Assembly (NCBI RefSeq): GCF_000374105.1
Contig: NZ_KB893650.1
Span: forward strand, 1,172,862 to 1,236,861
Source of the DNA: Kangiella aquimarina DSM 16071
GTDB taxonomy: Bacteria; Pseudomonadota; Gammaproteobacteria; Enterobacterales; Kangiellaceae
DNA: 64,000 nt
Direction: 5' to 3'
Position numbers and translations under genes: made by a program. Shown piece after piece: positions 29,046 through 39,078 of this stretch. Under the pieces are notes generated by a model that was given only the letters and a program-made list of their open reading frames with translations, made no database searches and had not been told where the DNA came from. Each line of letters starts with the position of its first letter. Within the stretch, counting starts at the first letter, position 1.

Positions 29046-29471
29046 ATGGCTCATTCTAAAGTAGGTATTTGGCTTGATCATAGAGAAGCAGCTTTAGTCG
29101 AAATCAGTGACAAAGGAATCAGTACGCGATTTATTCAATCTGGTGTCGAAGAGCATATTGATGAAAAGCGTGGCTCCCGATCCAAGACCCCATATGGTCC
29201 TCAAGGTGTATTTGCAGAGGATAAGGCTGATCGTAGAAGCCAAAACCTGTTAAATCAGTACTATTCAGAAGTGGCTTCGGGAGTAAATAATGCTGAAAGT
29301 CTCTATATCTTTGGTCCTGCTGAAGCGAAGCAGGAGTTTGCAAAGTATCTTGACCAGCACCAGAACCATAAGCCAGCAAAGGTCGAAGTGGAAAGTGCTG
29401 ATAAAATGACGGAAACCCAGATTATTGAAACAGTCAAAAAACACTTTCGCTATAAACCCGATTTATTCTGA
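29046..29471 (+). CDS. Conserved protein of unknown function (WLDHREA family)
   Basis: 141 residues, soluble, no signal peptide. N-terminal KVGIWLDHREAALVEIS is a beta-strand/loop block seen in small bacterial proteins that databases often label translational machinery protein, related by fold to eRF1/Pelota-type domains. That assignment is from memory and is not certain. The middle is charged and disorder-prone (EKRGSRSKTPYGPQG). A strong AAGGAGGT site lies 6 bases before this ATG; an earlier in-frame ATG at 29010 has none. It lies 82 bases after the LysC-LysA gene and is followed by a terminator. Confidence 0.6.
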   Translation: MAHSKVGIWLDHREAALVEISDKGISTRFIQSGVEEHIDEKRGSRSKTPYGPQGVFAEDKADRRSQNLLNQYYSEVASGVNNAESLYIFGPAEAKQEFAKYLDQHQNHKPAKVEVESADKMTETQIIETVKKHFRYKPDLF

Positions 29472-29498
29472 TGCGAATATATGGCTAAAAATGGCTAT

Positions 29499-29529
29499 AA
29501 AAAAGGCGCTGATTATCAGCGCCTTTTTT
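29499..29529. terminator. Bidirectional intrinsic terminator
   Basis: AAAAAAGGCGCTGA and TCAGCGCCTTTTTT form a perfect 14-bp stem around TTA. It lies between two convergent genes and has A- and T-tracts on both sides, so it serves both strands. Confidence 0.9.
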
Positions 29530-29546
29530 ATTTTCTGATTTGGTTT

Positions 29547-29891
29547 TTAATGAATAAAGTATTCCATTTCAACCGCTGAATCATTTTCAAGTCCAGTCCA
29601 CATTAAGCAGTAGGTCTGATCAATTGGGGCAGTAAATGTTTCAGTAATTGCTTTTGTTTCATGATCTTTTACCGGATAAGTCACTTCACTTTCCTGATGG
29701 TAGTGAAAGTTAAACATAACCGGCTTATTACTTTTAATACTGTAAGTCAGCTTTTGCCCCTCTTTTAATTCAGGACAAGCCTCACCAATTTGACCTTTGG
29801 AGAACTTAAAATAGCCGTAATGTTTTTGGGATTCATTGGCAAGTGCCGTGAACCCTACAAAAAAGGTCAAAATAATAATTAATAACTTCAT
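29547..29891 (-). CDS. Small secreted protein of unknown function
   Basis: 114 residues. A Sec signal peptide ([17 protein letters not shown], cleavage about residue 18) precedes a mature domain of about 95 residues with two cysteines (GEACPELK and QTYCLMWTG), probably all beta ([19 protein letters not shown]). The pattern resembles small periplasmic beta-sandwich proteins. I do not recognise the family. Its ATG overlaps the valS stop by the ATGA arrangement, so it is co-transcribed with and coupled to valS. The bidirectional terminator follows. Confidence 0.7.
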   Translation of the reverse strand: MKLLIIILTFFVGFTALANESQKHYGYFKFSKGQIGEACPELKEGQKLTYSIKSNKPVMFNFHYHQESEVTYPVKDHETKAITETFTAPIDQTYCLMWTGLENDSAVEMEYFIH

Positions 29892-32659
29892 AGTGCCTCC
29901 AGTTGCTTAATTTGCTCAGCGACTTTACCCAAAGTCGACTCAACTTCCTCAAGCTTTTCCTTTTCTTTATTGACGACCGCTTCAGGTGCTTTATCAGTAA
30001 AGTTCTTGTTGGACAGTTTGCCGCTGATACGCTGTTGCTCTTTCTCAAGCTTTTCCTTTTCCTTGTTGAGACGAGCCATTTCCTGCTCAACGTCAATCAG
30101 GCCAGCCATTGGAATTAGGATTTCCATTTTTCCCGCTAAAGCAGTTGCAGACATTGGTGCTTCCTGACCAGCTTCAAGCCACTCAATGGAATCCAACTTA
30201 GCCAGTTTGCTCAAGAAGGTACGGTAGCTGTCGAGACGAGACTTGTCTTGCTTAGAGCCATTACGGAACAATACGTTAAGTGGCTTGCCTGGTGCAATAT
30301 TCATTTCGCCACGAATATTACGAACCCCAACAATAATAGTTTTTAACCATTCGATATCCTGCTCAGCCTGATCATTAATCAGTCCAGCCTGAGAAACTGG
30401 GAAGGGTTGTAACATGATGCTTGCATGGTTTTTAGTATCGATACCAGTTAATGGTGCAACACGTTGCCAGATTTCTTCGGTGATAAACGGCATGAATGGA
30501 TGTAGCAAACGCATTAGACTTTCGAGCACAGACACCAGCGTATGGCGAGTCCCGCGCTTTTCAGCTTCACTATACTCGTCGCCATACAAAATCGGTTTAG
30601 ATAGCTCAAGGTACCAATCACAGTAGGTGTTCCAGGTGAACTCATAGAGTGCATTGGATGCTAAGTCAAAGCGGTAATTGGCGACTGCTTTTTCAAACTC
30701 GGTAATGGTTTTCTGAAGTTCACTTTTGATCCAGTGGTCGGCAACACTCAAGGTCATCTCGCCACCATTGATACCGGTGTCCTGCTCTTCAGTATTCATC
30801 AGAACATAGCGCGCTGCATTCCAGATTTTATTACAGAAGTTGCGGTAACCCTCAACACGGTTCAAATCGAAATTGATATCGCGTGAGGTTGAGGCCATCG
30901 CGCAGAAAGTAAAGCGCATGGCATCAGTACCATAGGGTGCAATTCCTTCGGGGAATTCTTTACGAGTGCGTTTGGCAATTTTTTCCGCATCTTTGGGGTT
31001 CATCATGCCGGTGGTACGCTTTTCCACCAGAGAATCTAAATCAATGCCGTCGATAATATCGATAGGATCCAGAACATTACCTTTGGATTTCGACATTTTC
31101 TGGCCATGCTCATCGCGAATCAGGCCTGTGATGTAGATTTCCTTGAAAGGAACCTTTCCGGTGAACTTAAGCCCCATCATGATCATGCGGGCAACCCAGA
31201 AGAAAATAATATCGAAACCTGTTACCAATACACTTGTCGGTAGGAAAGTTTCCAGCTCAGGTGTTTCTTCCGGCCAGCCAAGTGTCGCAAATGGCCAAAG
31301 GGCAGAGGAGAACCAGGTATCCAGAACATCCTCATCGCGACGTAGTTTAATATCGCCAAGATTATGTTTCTGGCGAACGTCTTCTTCGCTACGACCAACG
31401 TAGACATTGCCATCATTGTCATACCAGGCTGGGATTTGATGGCCCCACCAAAGCTGACGACTGATACACCAGTCCTGAATATTTTCCATCCAGTGATAGT
31501 AGGTGTTTGACCAGTTTTCGGGAACAAATTTGATATCGCCATCTTTAACCGCTTTCAGCGCTGGTTCTGCTAATGGCGCAATTTTGACGTACCATTGATC
31601 AGTCAGATAAGGCTCAATCACAACACCACTACGGTCACCGCGAGGCACTTTCAATTTGTGTGGTTCAATTTTTTCGAGCAGACCTAATTGTTCAAAGTCT
31701 TCCACGATTTTCTTACGAGCTTCGTAACGGTCTAAGCCGCGGTAAGCTTCAGGAGCAGTATCACTGATGTGTGCAGTGGGTGTGAGCACATTAATCATTT
31801 CTAGATTATGTCGCTGACCCATTTCATAATCGTTAAAGTCATGCGCTGGTGTAATTTTCACACAACCAGAACCAAAGTCTTTTTCCACATAGTCATCAGC
31901 AATGATTGGAATTTCGCGATCAGTCAATGGTAGCTTGATGGTTTTGCCAATCAGGTGCTGATATCGCTCATCTTCAGGATGAACAGCTACCGCGGTATCA
32001 CCGAGCATGGTTTCTGGTCGAGTTGTGGCAACTACTAAATGGCCTGAGCCGTCAGACAAAGGATATTTTAGGTGCCACAAATGACCATTTTCTTCGTGAG
32101 ATTCAACTTCCAGATCAGATACCGCAGTTAACAGCTTGGGATCCCAGTTGACCAGACGCTGACCACGGTAAATCAAGCCTTCTTCATAGAGGCGAACAAA
32201 AACTTCAAGCACCGCATCGGATAAATCGTCATCCATGGTAAATGCTTCGCGCGACCAGTCACAGGAATCGCCCAAACGGCGCATTTGGCGGGTAATGGTT
32301 CCGCCTGAGTGTTCTTTCCACTCCCAGACTTTATCAATAAACGCATCGCGTCCTAGGTCATGGCGGCTTTTGCCTTCTTTATCCAGCAAACGTTCAACTA
32401 CCATCTGAGTTGCAATACCGGCGTGATCGGAACCCGGTTGCCATAAGGTATTGTCACCTTTCATGCGGTGATAACGGGTTAGCGCGTCCATAATCGTGTG
32501 CTGGAAAGCGTGGCCCATGTGCAGACTGCCCGTGACATTGGGCGGAGGGATCATGATGCAGTAGCTATCATCACCACCTTTTGGTGAAAAATAGTCATTA
32601 TCTTCCCAGGTCTTGTACAAGTTTTGTTCGATCGATTTCGGGTCGTATGCTTTTTCCAT
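29888..32659 (-). CDS. valS: Valyl-tRNA synthetase ValS
   Basis: 923 residues, class I synthetase. HIGH-type motif in [16 protein letters not shown] (about 38-53), KMSKS in [14 protein letters not shown] (about 518-531), the CP1 editing domain between them (about 190-345; [17 protein letters not shown]), an anticodon-binding domain, and a C-terminal coiled coil (about 850-923) typical of ValS. It charges tRNA-Val and edits mischarged Thr. A minus-strand TATAAT (complement of 32705-32710) lies about 50 bases upstream. Confidence 0.98.
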   Translation of the reverse strand: MEKAYDPKSIEQNLYKTWEDNDYFSPKGGDDSYCIMIPPPNVTGSLHMGHAFQHTIMDALTRYHRMKGDNTLWQPGSDHAGIATQMVVERLLDKEGKSRHDLGRDAFIDKVWEWKEHSGGTITRQMRRLGDSCDWSREAFTMDDDLSDAVLEVFVRLYEEGLIYRGQRLVNWDPKLLTAVSDLEVESHEENGHLWHLKYPLSDGSGHLVVATTRPETMLGDTAVAVHPEDERYQHLIGKTIKLPLTDREIPIIADDYVEKDFGSGCVKITPAHDFNDYEMGQRHNLEMINVLTPTAHISDTAPEAYRGLDRYEARKKIVEDFEQLGLLEKIEPHKLKVPRGDRSGVVIEPYLTDQWYVKIAPLAEPALKAVKDGDIKFVPENWSNTYYHWMENIQDWCISRQLWWGHQIPAWYDNDGNVYVGRSEEDVRQKHNLGDIKLRRDEDVLDTWFSSALWPFATLGWPEETPELETFLPTSVLVTGFDIIFFWVARMIMMGLKFTGKVPFKEIYITGLIRDEHGQKMSKSKGNVLDPIDIIDGIDLDSLVEKRTTGMMNPKDAEKIAKRTRKEFPEGIAPYGTDAMRFTFCAMASTSRDINFDLNRVEGYRNFCNKIWNAARYVLMNTEEQDTGINGGEMTLSVADHWIKSELQKTITEFEKAVANYRFDLASNALYEFTWNTYCDWYLELSKPILYGDEYSEAEKRGTRHTLVSVLESLMRLLHPFMPFITEEIWQRVAPLTGIDTKNHASIMLQPFPVSQAGLINDQAEQDIEWLKTIIVGVRNIRGEMNIAPGKPLNVLFRNGSKQDKSRLDSYRTFLSKLAKLDSIEWLEAGQEAPMSATALAGKMEILIPMAGLIDVEQEMARLNKEKEKLEKEQQRISGKLSNKNFTDKAPEAVVNKEKEKLEEVESTLGKVAEQIKQLEAL

Positions 32660-32729
32660 GATTAGGTCTTAGCCAGTTGAACGTTATTCGTAGTGAAGCC
32701 CTGAATTATAGCGTCTATGGCTTAGATAT

Positions 32730-32777
32730 CTAGGATTTGTTGAACTTTCATGCCGCTTTTATGCTAACAAATCCTAG
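32730..32777. repeat. Inverted repeat between valS and the methyltransferase gene
   Basis: CTAGGATTTGTT (32730-32741) and AACAAATCCTAG (32766-32777) are perfect 12-base complements around a 24-base loop. No T-tract follows on the minus strand, so terminator activity is uncertain. Confidence 0.5.
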
Positions 32778-32787
32778 GCTTGAGAGG

Positions 32788-33327
32788 TTATTTTGCTGGT
32801 TTTGCAATATAGATAAAGGAAGGAGGGATATTCAGCGCAATCCATTTGGATTTGGTTTCAGGAAAGTACTCCATGATCAGTCTGCGATCCTTTGGTAAAT
32901 ACTGGTACTGAACAAATAAACCATTGGGTGATAGCACCTGGTGAATTTGCTGTAATAGATCGCGTTTCATCTTCTCATCGAACAGGGCAATCGGCAAACA
33001 AGACAGCAAAAAATCAACACTATCAGGCTCAAAGTCGTTGGTTAGCTCTAATGCGGAGTGATTATTGATGCTGAAGCCGGGGTGCTTGATACCCTGTAGT
33101 AGAGGCAGAAGCTGGTCGGAAAGTTCGTAAGCCGTTAATTTGGCATCATCATTCATAGTTGCAAGCAGATGGCGTGTGATTACACCATCTCCAGCACCCA
33201 GTTCAATTAAGGTTTTAGCTGTTGGTGGTATAGTTTTTGCAATCTTCTTAGCCAGAAAGCGTGAGCTTGGGGCAATGCTTCCTGTGCTCTTAAGGTTTTT
33301 AAGGGCGTATCGGGTAAACCCATTCAT
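32788..33327 (-). CDS. SAM-dependent methyltransferase, phospholipid N-methyltransferase-like
   Basis: 179 residues from the ATG at 33327. Motif I of class I methyltransferases (TLIELGAGDGVITRHLL) is followed by an acidic strand (LTAYELS) and VDFLLSCLPIALF. The N-terminal SIAPSSRFLAKKIAKTI resembles the start of bacterial phosphatidylethanolamine N-methyltransferase/rRNA dimethylase-like proteins (COG3963 type). The substrate is not established. A longer frame up to 33444 would run into holC and encodes Asn/Ile-rich non-family sequence, so I prefer the shorter start. Third gene of the pepA-holC series. Confidence 0.7.
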   Translation of the reverse strand: MNGFTRYALKNLKSTGSIAPSSRFLAKKIAKTIPPTAKTLIELGAGDGVITRHLLATMNDDAKLTAYELSDQLLPLLQGIKHPGFSINNHSALELTNDFEPDSVDFLLSCLPIALFDEKMKRDLLQQIHQVLSPNGLFVQYQYLPKDRRLIMEYFPETKSKWIALNIPPSFIYIAKPAK

Positions 33328-33379
33328 ACAAAATGTCTCGTCTAAGCTATTAAAATTATTATAAATTTTGTTTAAAAAA

Positions 33380-33808
33380 TTAATGTTTTTTATGTTGCAA
33401 AGGATAGCCGTGTCCCCGATAGAACTTATAGCGTTCACGAGCACTTTCTTTGTGTTCTTCCTGATTTGGCACTATCTCATAGCATTTGAGAAAGTAACTG
33501 AAAAAAGGTTGCACGTCACGCGAAAGATTTATCAGGCAGTCGTGCTGTTCTTCGGGAGGTTGAGTAAATCCAATCTGCACCGGAGGGGCTTTTGCCGGCC
33601 CTTCACCAACCAGATTATGAGGTATAAACTCGTTTAAATCCAAAGCCCAGAGGTATTCATCAACTGCATGCGCCTGTTCCTGATCGTGTGCGTGGATATA
33701 GACTTTCCGCCCTTGTTTGTAGAGGCTTTTAACACATTGACCAATCAGGCGAAGATAAGCTTCTTCGCCTGGTTGGCTTTCAAGAATATGGAACTCGACC
33801 TGCGTCAT
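33380..33808 (-). CDS. holC: DNA polymerase III chi subunit HolC
   Basis: 142 residues (147 in E. coli). Opens with VEFHILESQ, has KSLYKQGRKVYIHAHDQEQAHAVDEYLWA, FIPHNLVGEGP, PVQIGF and LINLSRDVQPFF, and ends ERYKFYRGHGYPLQHKK, all typical of chi. Chi joins the clamp loader (via psi) to SSB. It starts 3 bases after the pepA stop, the standard pepA-holC-valS order; a methyltransferase gene separates it from valS here. Confidence 0.94.
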   Translation of the reverse strand: MTQVEFHILESQPGEEAYLRLIGQCVKSLYKQGRKVYIHAHDQEQAHAVDEYLWALDLNEFIPHNLVGEGPAKAPPVQIGFTQPPEEQHDCLINLSRDVQPFFSYFLKCYEIVPNQEEHKESARERYKFYRGHGYPLQHKKH

Positions 33809-33810
33809 AG

Positions 33811-35301
33811 TTACTTGATTCGGTTAAGAACAATTTGTGACAAAAGGGGAACAGGTCGGCCGGTTGCACCTTTTTTGGCACCGCTGTTCCAGGCTGTACC
33901 CGCGATATCAAGGTGAGCCCAGCGGTACTTCTTGGTGAATTTGGCCAGGAAGCAGGCCGCAGTAATGGAACCTGCTGCACGTCCACCAAGGTTGGTAAAG
34001 TCGGCCACATTACTCTTGAGTTGCTGGTGATACTCTTCCCAGATTGGTAAGCGCCAAACGCGATCGTTAGTAATATCACTGGCAGATTCGATTTCATTTG
34101 CCAGGCCGTTATGATTACTCATCATGCCAGAGGCTTCGTGACCCAAGGCGATAATGATGGCGCCAGTTAAGGTTGCAATGTCGATAACGATATCTGGATC
34201 ATAACGCTCGATATAGGTTAGTGCATCACACAACACCAAGCGGCCTTCGGCATCGGTATTTAATATTTCAATTGTCTGGCCAGATAGAGACGTCACTACA
34301 TCACCTGGGCGAGTTGCGCGTCCACTAGGCATGTTTTCAGCTGCTGCTACAACACCAATGACATTGACCGGCAGGTTCATTTCCGCAATAGACTGCATCA
34401 CACCGAATACAGATGCAGCACCGCCCATATCAAATTTCATTTCATCCATTGACGCGGACGGCTTAATGGAAATGCCACCGGTATCGAAAGTGATGCCTTT
34501 ACCAACGAATACCACTGGCTTTTCATCTTTGTCGCCAGCCATGTATTCCATGCAGATTAACTTGCCTGGCTCATCTGAACCTTGAGAAACAGACACAAAT
34601 GCACCAGCGCCCATGTCAGCTAATTCTGATTCATCCAGAATAGTGGTTTTCATGGCGTCATAGTGCTTGGCTAACTCTTCAGCACGTTTGGCTAGATAAG
34701 TTGGGTTACAGATATTGCCCGGTAAATTTGCCAGATCTTTAGTTAATGATTGACCTTTACTGATGGCCTGGGCATGTAGAATGGCTTTTTCACCCTCTGA
34801 AAGATCTGCACGCGACTCAACGAATAAAGTCATTTTTTTCAAAGGACGACGGGTTTCGGACTTTTTGCTCTTCAGCTCTTCGAACTGATATAGGCTTTCA
34901 TTGGCTGCTTCAACTGCGAATCGAACTTTCCAATAGAGATCCTGTCCTTTAACATTGAGAAGAGGCAAGCAGCTAATGGCATCAGTAGTGCCTGTTTCAT
35001 GAAGGAACTTGATGATTTTGCTACAGAGTTTTTTGTACTGAGATCCATCAAATTCGCGCTCTTTGCCACAGCCAACTAACAATACACGCTCACAACTGGT
35101 ATGCGGAACATTATGTAATAAAAGTGTTTGTCCAAATTTGCCTTCCATGTCGCCGCGACGAACGATGGCGCTAATGTAGCCCTCGCTGATTTCGTCAATA
35201 TGTTGAGCCTGAGCGGAAAGTTTACGTGACTCAAATACAGCAACAATCAGGCAACCGGTTTTTTGTTTTTCCGGACTGCCACTTTTTACAAAGAATTCCA
35301 T
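33811..35301 (-). CDS. pepA: Leucyl aminopeptidase PepA
   Basis: 496 residues (503 in E. coli), M17 family. The C-terminal catalytic domain has VGKGITFDTGGISIKPSA with the catalytic Lys and metal Asp, MKFDMGGAASV, and the signature NTDAEGRLVL. It cleaves N-terminal residues from peptides as a two-metal hexamer and in E. coli also binds DNA (cer/Xer recombination, carAB control). AGGTGAT site before the ATG. Divergent from lptF. Confidence 0.97.
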   Translation of the reverse strand: MEFFVKSGSPEKQKTGCLIVAVFESRKLSAQAQHIDEISEGYISAIVRRGDMEGKFGQTLLLHNVPHTSCERVLLVGCGKEREFDGSQYKKLCSKIIKFLHETGTTDAISCLPLLNVKGQDLYWKVRFAVEAANESLYQFEELKSKKSETRRPLKKMTLFVESRADLSEGEKAILHAQAISKGQSLTKDLANLPGNICNPTYLAKRAEELAKHYDAMKTTILDESELADMGAGAFVSVSQGSDEPGKLICMEYMAGDKDEKPVVFVGKGITFDTGGISIKPSASMDEMKFDMGGAASVFGVMQSIAEMNLPVNVIGVVAAAENMPSGRATRPGDVVTSLSGQTIEILNTDAEGRLVLCDALTYIERYDPDIVIDIATLTGAIIIALGHEASGMMSNHNGLANEIESASDITNDRVWRLPIWEEYHQQLKSNVADFTNLGGRAAGSITAACFLAKFTKKYRWAHLDIAGTAWNSGAKKGATGRPVPLLSQIVLNRIK

Positions 35302-35308
35302 AGATCAC

Positions 35309-35336
35309 CTGCAAATCGTTGATTTTGGTTTATAAT
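35309..35336 (+). promoter_or_regulatory. Putative lptF promoter
   Basis: CTGCAA at 35309-35314 and a perfect TATAAT at 35331-35336, spaced 16 bases, about 100 bases before the lptF start in the pepA/lptF divergent gap. The -35 match is weak. Confidence 0.4.
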
Positions 35337-35438
35337 GCGCCATAGTTTAACCGATATGAGAATTAATACCAGCACAGCAACTCGCTGTTTGACAGGGTAT
35401 TAAAGCTTGGGCATAGCCAGTAAAACCAAGGAATTCCT

Positions 35439-36554
35439 TTGATTTTAAGTCGTTATTTAAATCGCGAAGTGTTAACCAGCACCACTGCAATTCTCGGGGT
35501 GCTCTTTGCAATTTTTATGAGTCAGCGCATTGTTAAATATCTGGCGCAGGCTGCGGCTGGGGATATTTCCGGAACCATGGTCTGGCAAATGGTGGGTTTA
35601 TATAGCCCGGTTCTGATTGGATTCTTGCTTCCGCTGGCTTTCTTTCTTGGTTGCCTGTTAGCTTTTAGTCGACTCTACGTTGATAGCGAAATGGCGGTAT
35701 TACGCTCGGTAGGCGTCAGTGAGCGATTTCTGATCAAAATGTTGATGCCTGCGGCATTGATTATTGCCTTAGTAGGTGGGGCCGTAACTTTATGGTTATC
35801 GCCACAGGCTAATGAGCTGACCTATCAAATTCGCGATGAGCATGCCAGCAAGCTGGAGCTTAGTATGCTGACTCCTGGCCACTTTCAAGTGTTTCAGGAA
35901 GGTGAGGGTGTTGTTTATGCCGACTCTTCCGAACGCTCTACTCAGTTAGGGAATTTCTTCCTGGCAGAAATGCCTAGCGAGACCAATCCTAATACTCGTA
36001 TTATCTCAGCTCAGAGTGCTGAGCGTTTTTACGACGAGTCCATTGATAAAAACTTTTTGCAGTTAAACGACGGGCATGTCTACGAGTTGGATGAGAATCA
36101 GCAGATTAGTAAGATCACGCAGTTTGAAAGTTATTTTGCACGTCTTGACGCTGAGCGCAGCATTGTTTCCCGTAGAAAAATCAGTGCAACATCAACCCCT
36201 GTGCTTTGGAATACTGCAGATGGTGCAAGTTGGGCTGAGTTGCATTGGCGTTTGGCCGTTCCGATTTCAGTTCCATTATTCATGTTCCTGGCTATCCCAT
36301 TGAGTCGTGTGCGTCCGCGGGAAGGTAAATTCGCAAAAATGCTGCCAGCGTTGATGGTTTATATCGGTTACATTGTTCTCATCGTTGTTTTCAGGCGTGC
36401 GCTGGAATCTGAGCAGATTCCTGGCTGGATAGGCTTCATACCGATTTATCTGGTTATGTCACTGTTAGTTGCAAGACTTCTTTATTTGCATGGTCGAGCC
36501 AATACGGTAAATAACAAAAAACAGGATACCGATAAAGAGGAGGCTGGCTCATGA
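35439..36554 (+). CDS. lptF: LPS export ABC transporter permease LptF
   Basis: 371 residues, YjgP/YjgQ family. Membrane segments at about 12-32, 50-78 and 100-120, a periplasmic beta-jellyroll domain (about 125-260), then three more helices (about 270-355). LptF with LptG and LptB extracts lipopolysaccharide from the inner membrane and passes it to LptC/LptA. The start is TTG with AAGGAAT 5 bases before it; ILSRYLNREVL aligns with the E. coli start. Its end overlaps lptG by ATGA. Confidence 0.94.
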   Translation: MILSRYLNREVLTSTTAILGVLFAIFMSQRIVKYLAQAAAGDISGTMVWQMVGLYSPVLIGFLLPLAFFLGCLLAFSRLYVDSEMAVLRSVGVSERFLIKMLMPAALIIALVGGAVTLWLSPQANELTYQIRDEHASKLELSMLTPGHFQVFQEGEGVVYADSSERSTQLGNFFLAEMPSETNPNTRIISAQSAERFYDESIDKNFLQLNDGHVYELDENQQISKITQFESYFARLDAERSIVSRRKISATSTPVLWNTADGASWAELHWRLAVPISVPLFMFLAIPLSRVRPREGKFAKMLPALMVYIGYIVLIVVFRRALESEQIPGWIGFIPIYLVMSLLVARLLYLHGRANTVNNKKQDTDKEEAGS

Positions 36555-37615
36555 ATATCCTTCGCTTCTATATTGGTAAAACCATTCTCGCCACTTCCAT
36601 CATGACCTTGGCTATGCTGGCAATCATTCGAGTGCTGTTTACTTTGATTGATGAAAGCGGTGATTTTGGCAAAGGCAGCTACCAGTTTGTGGATGGCCTA
36701 TCCTACTCGTTATTGCTTGCTCCCCAATATATTTACGAATTTTTCCCCATGGCGATTTTGATTGGCTCTATTGCTGGCCTGGGATTACTGGCCTCGCGCA
36801 GTGAGCTTACGGTTATGCGAGCAGCCGGCAAGACAACCATGCAGATTGTCGGATCCGCATTAAGTTATGGACTGATTTTAATCGCCTTTGCCATATTCCT
36901 GGGTGAATATGTGTCACCAAAAACTACTAGAATGGCTGAGGATATTCGTAATCGAGCTATTCTGGGTGATCAACTGGTGAAGGGTGAGCAGGGTGTCTGG
37001 GTTAAAGATGGTGGCAAGATGGTTCATGTTAAGGACGTGATTGGTAACGAGCGTATGGAAGGTGTCTCAATCTACCAATTTGACCAAAGCCAGACTCTAG
37101 AATCAGTTATACATGCTTCCAGTGCCTTGCTGGATAATAATATTTGGCAGCTAAAAAACGGTTATAAATCGATTATTACTCAGGATGGAATTGAGCGGCA
37201 GCGCTTTGACGCTTTCGAGTGGCAAACCAATATTGAAATGGAGAATCTATCAGTACTGAGCGACGATCCTGAAACTCTGGATATCGTTAGTCTCTACACG
37301 TATCGACAGTATCTGGCTAATAATGGACTGGAAACTCAAAGTTACGATCTGGCATTCTGGCGCAAACTTATTCAGCCCATCAGTACCGCGATTATGATTG
37401 TTCTGGCTGCTTCTTTTGTCTTTGGCCCGATGCGAAGTGTTTCAATGGGGGCCAGAGTGTTGGTAGGAGTTTTGACCGGAATGGCCTATTTCTTTGCGGT
37501 ACGCACTTTTGGGCCGGTCAGTCTGGTATTCGGCATGCCTGCGATATTTGGAGCCATTTTGCCGCCAGCCATTTTTGCAGCTGGTGCCTGGTATCTTTTA
37601 CGGCGAGCAGGTTAG
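36551..37615 (+). CDS. lptG: LPS export ABC transporter permease LptG
   Basis: 354 residues of the same family as LptF. Helices at about 12-30, 55-80 and 95-118, a periplasmic jellyroll domain (about 125-255), and C-terminal helices (about 275-350) including FGPMRSVSMGARVLVGVLTGMAYFF-type sequence. The ATGA overlap with lptF shows translational coupling and equal stoichiometry in the LptB2FG complex. No terminator is visible after it. Confidence 0.94.
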   Translation: MNILRFYIGKTILATSIMTLAMLAIIRVLFTLIDESGDFGKGSYQFVDGLSYSLLLAPQYIYEFFPMAILIGSIAGLGLLASRSELTVMRAAGKTTMQIVGSALSYGLILIAFAIFLGEYVSPKTTRMAEDIRNRAILGDQLVKGEQGVWVKDGGKMVHVKDVIGNERMEGVSIYQFDQSQTLESVIHASSALLDNNIWQLKNGYKSIITQDGIERQRFDAFEWQTNIEMENLSVLSDDPETLDIVSLYTYRQYLANNGLETQSYDLAFWRKLIQPISTAIMIVLAASFVFGPMRSVSMGARVLVGVLTGMAYFFAVRTFGPVSLVFGMPAIFGAILPPAIFAAGAWYLLRRAG

Positions 37616-37773
37616 TATCCTTTCACTGCTAAACTCAGTAAACGACACTTTTTATCGTTATTGTGCCGTGGATCGGTTAAAGTAACCACTTCGGCAATGC
37701 CAGATTGGGTTAAGTTGTTAGCAAAAGACTCCTTGTCGCACTGCTATGACGACTACCGAGACCTAATTTCAAT

Positions 37774-38436
37774 ATGCCTTCCCTACGTTTTCGTTACCAG
37801 ACCATAGAATTTGGTGGTGCTGGTAATATGGATATCCATGTGCGCACTTTGCGCGACAAGCAGCAGTTTTCCGATATTAACCAGTCAGCAGAGAATCTTG
37901 GTATCAGTTCTGCCTCATGGCCTATTTTTGGAGTGGTCTGGGATTCGAGCCGAGTATTGGCCGAGCTAATGCATGACTTTGATATTAAAGGGAAAAGGAT
38001 TTTAGAAGTCGGTTGTGGAATTGGATTAGCAAGCCTGGTTCTCAATAAGCGTGAAGCTGATATTACGGCCACCGATTACCATCCAGAAGTCGAAAACTTT
38101 CTAAACATCAATGCGCTGTTAAATAACGACCAGGTGATTCCATTTGTTCGAACGGGCTGGGCTGACGATGACTGTGGCATTGGCAGATTTGATCTAATCA
38201 TAGGCAGCGATCTGCTGTATGAGTCTGAGCATGTTGAATTATTATCAGATTTTATTGATCAACATGCCAAGCCGAAGTGTGAAGTGATCTTAATCGATCC
38301 TGGCCGTGGCCATCATGCTAAGTTCAGCCGCAAAATGGTCGGACTCGGCTATGAGCATACACAAACAGCAGCGATTCCTAATGATGCTATGGCTAAAGGC
38401 TATAAAGGACAGGTATTGCGTTACGAGAGGTCTTAA
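37774..38436 (+). CDS. Class I SAM methyltransferase, METTL21/PF10294-like
   Basis: 220 residues. A central Rossmann fold with motif I ILEVGCGIGLASLVL, acidic ADITATDYHPE, and post-I DLIIGSDLLYE. The preceding SASWPIFGVVWDSSRVLAELM matches the substrate-proximal segment of the lysine-methyltransferase-like family found in eukaryotes (METTL21 type) and many bacteria. The bacterial substrate is unknown; a protein target is an inference. It converges on the RDD gene, and the two stop codons overlap by 4 bases. Confidence 0.7.
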   Translation: MPSLRFRYQTIEFGGAGNMDIHVRTLRDKQQFSDINQSAENLGISSASWPIFGVVWDSSRVLAELMHDFDIKGKRILEVGCGIGLASLVLNKREADITATDYHPEVENFLNINALLNNDQVIPFVRTGWADDDCGIGRFDLIIGSDLLYESEHVELLSDFIDQHAKPKCEVILIDPGRGHHAKFSRKMVGLGYEHTQTAAIPNDAMAKGYKGQVLRYERS

Positions 38437-38915
38437 TCGTCTTTCTTATCAGGTAAAGCTACTACTCGCGTTCCACTGAGCATGTCATGCCAGCCCAGCT
38501 TTTTGCTATTAAACAGGCTGAATAGCATACCTATTCCCAATATTGCAGTGATGTCTCGAACCAGAGTCTGTCCCAAGGTGACCGGTTTACCGTTGTTTTG
38601 AACCAGCATCAGCTTCCAGGAACTCATGCCTACGGTTTGTCCGAAGCGGACATGAGAGCCGACGAAGTAAAACAGTATCAGTAGCGTGGGTAGAATCGAG
38701 TAAACTCTATAAGTTAGTGTGTCCTGCCAGCCGGTATCCACTTGCATATCTTCAACACCTAGTAACCAGCGGATCAATGGAAAAGTGAATAGTCCCCACA
38801 AAAACCAGATGGCAATGCAGATTAGTGCATCGTAAAGCCAGGCACCTAGCTTTTTAGTCAGTGGAGCAGGTGTGGTGACCAGTGGTTTAGGGGAAGTCGG
38901 TTTGGACATTGGCAT
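38433..38915 (-). CDS. RDD family membrane protein
   Basis: 160 residues. After a Pro/Thr-rich N-terminus, LGAWLYDALICIAIWFLWGLF carries the Arg/Asp-type RDD first helix in a diverged form (Asp kept in YDAL). Membrane segments lie at about 26-50, 75-95 and 130-148. SHVRFGQTVGMSSWKLMLV is the usual RDD second block. RDD proteins are small inner-membrane proteins proposed as transporters. An alternative start is 2 codons downstream. Convergent overlap with the methyltransferase gene. Confidence 0.75.
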   Translation of the reverse strand: MPMSKPTSPKPLVTTPAPLTKKLGAWLYDALICIAIWFLWGLFTFPLIRWLLGVEDMQVDTGWQDTLTYRVYSILPTLLILFYFVGSHVRFGQTVGMSSWKLMLVQNNGKPVTLGQTLVRDITAILGIGMLFSLFNSKKLGWHDMLSGTRVVALPDKKDD

Positions 38916-39078
38916 TGTTTGGGCTGGTATTAATGTGGCGCTAGTCTACCAAAAGCGTCCACATGACTCCATATGAAACATTCCGTAACAGCATATCGGT
39001 AACTCTATTTCTTCTTGGCTTTATCAAGTCGTCAAATCTTGCTATAAAAGGTTCACGAACATTTCTTTGGTGATAATA

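Noticed and set aside
33328-33444. Upstream extension of the phospholipid methyltransferase-like gene
   Set aside because: The extra 39 codons overlap holC, are Asn/Ile-rich and do not fit the family N-terminus; the ATG at 33327 is preferred.
37612-37743. Open minus-strand frame of 43 codons after lptG that reads like the C-terminus of a protein
   Set aside because: It has no start codon after the upstream stop, no ribosome-binding site and no recognisable family. It may be a gene remnant but cannot be supported.
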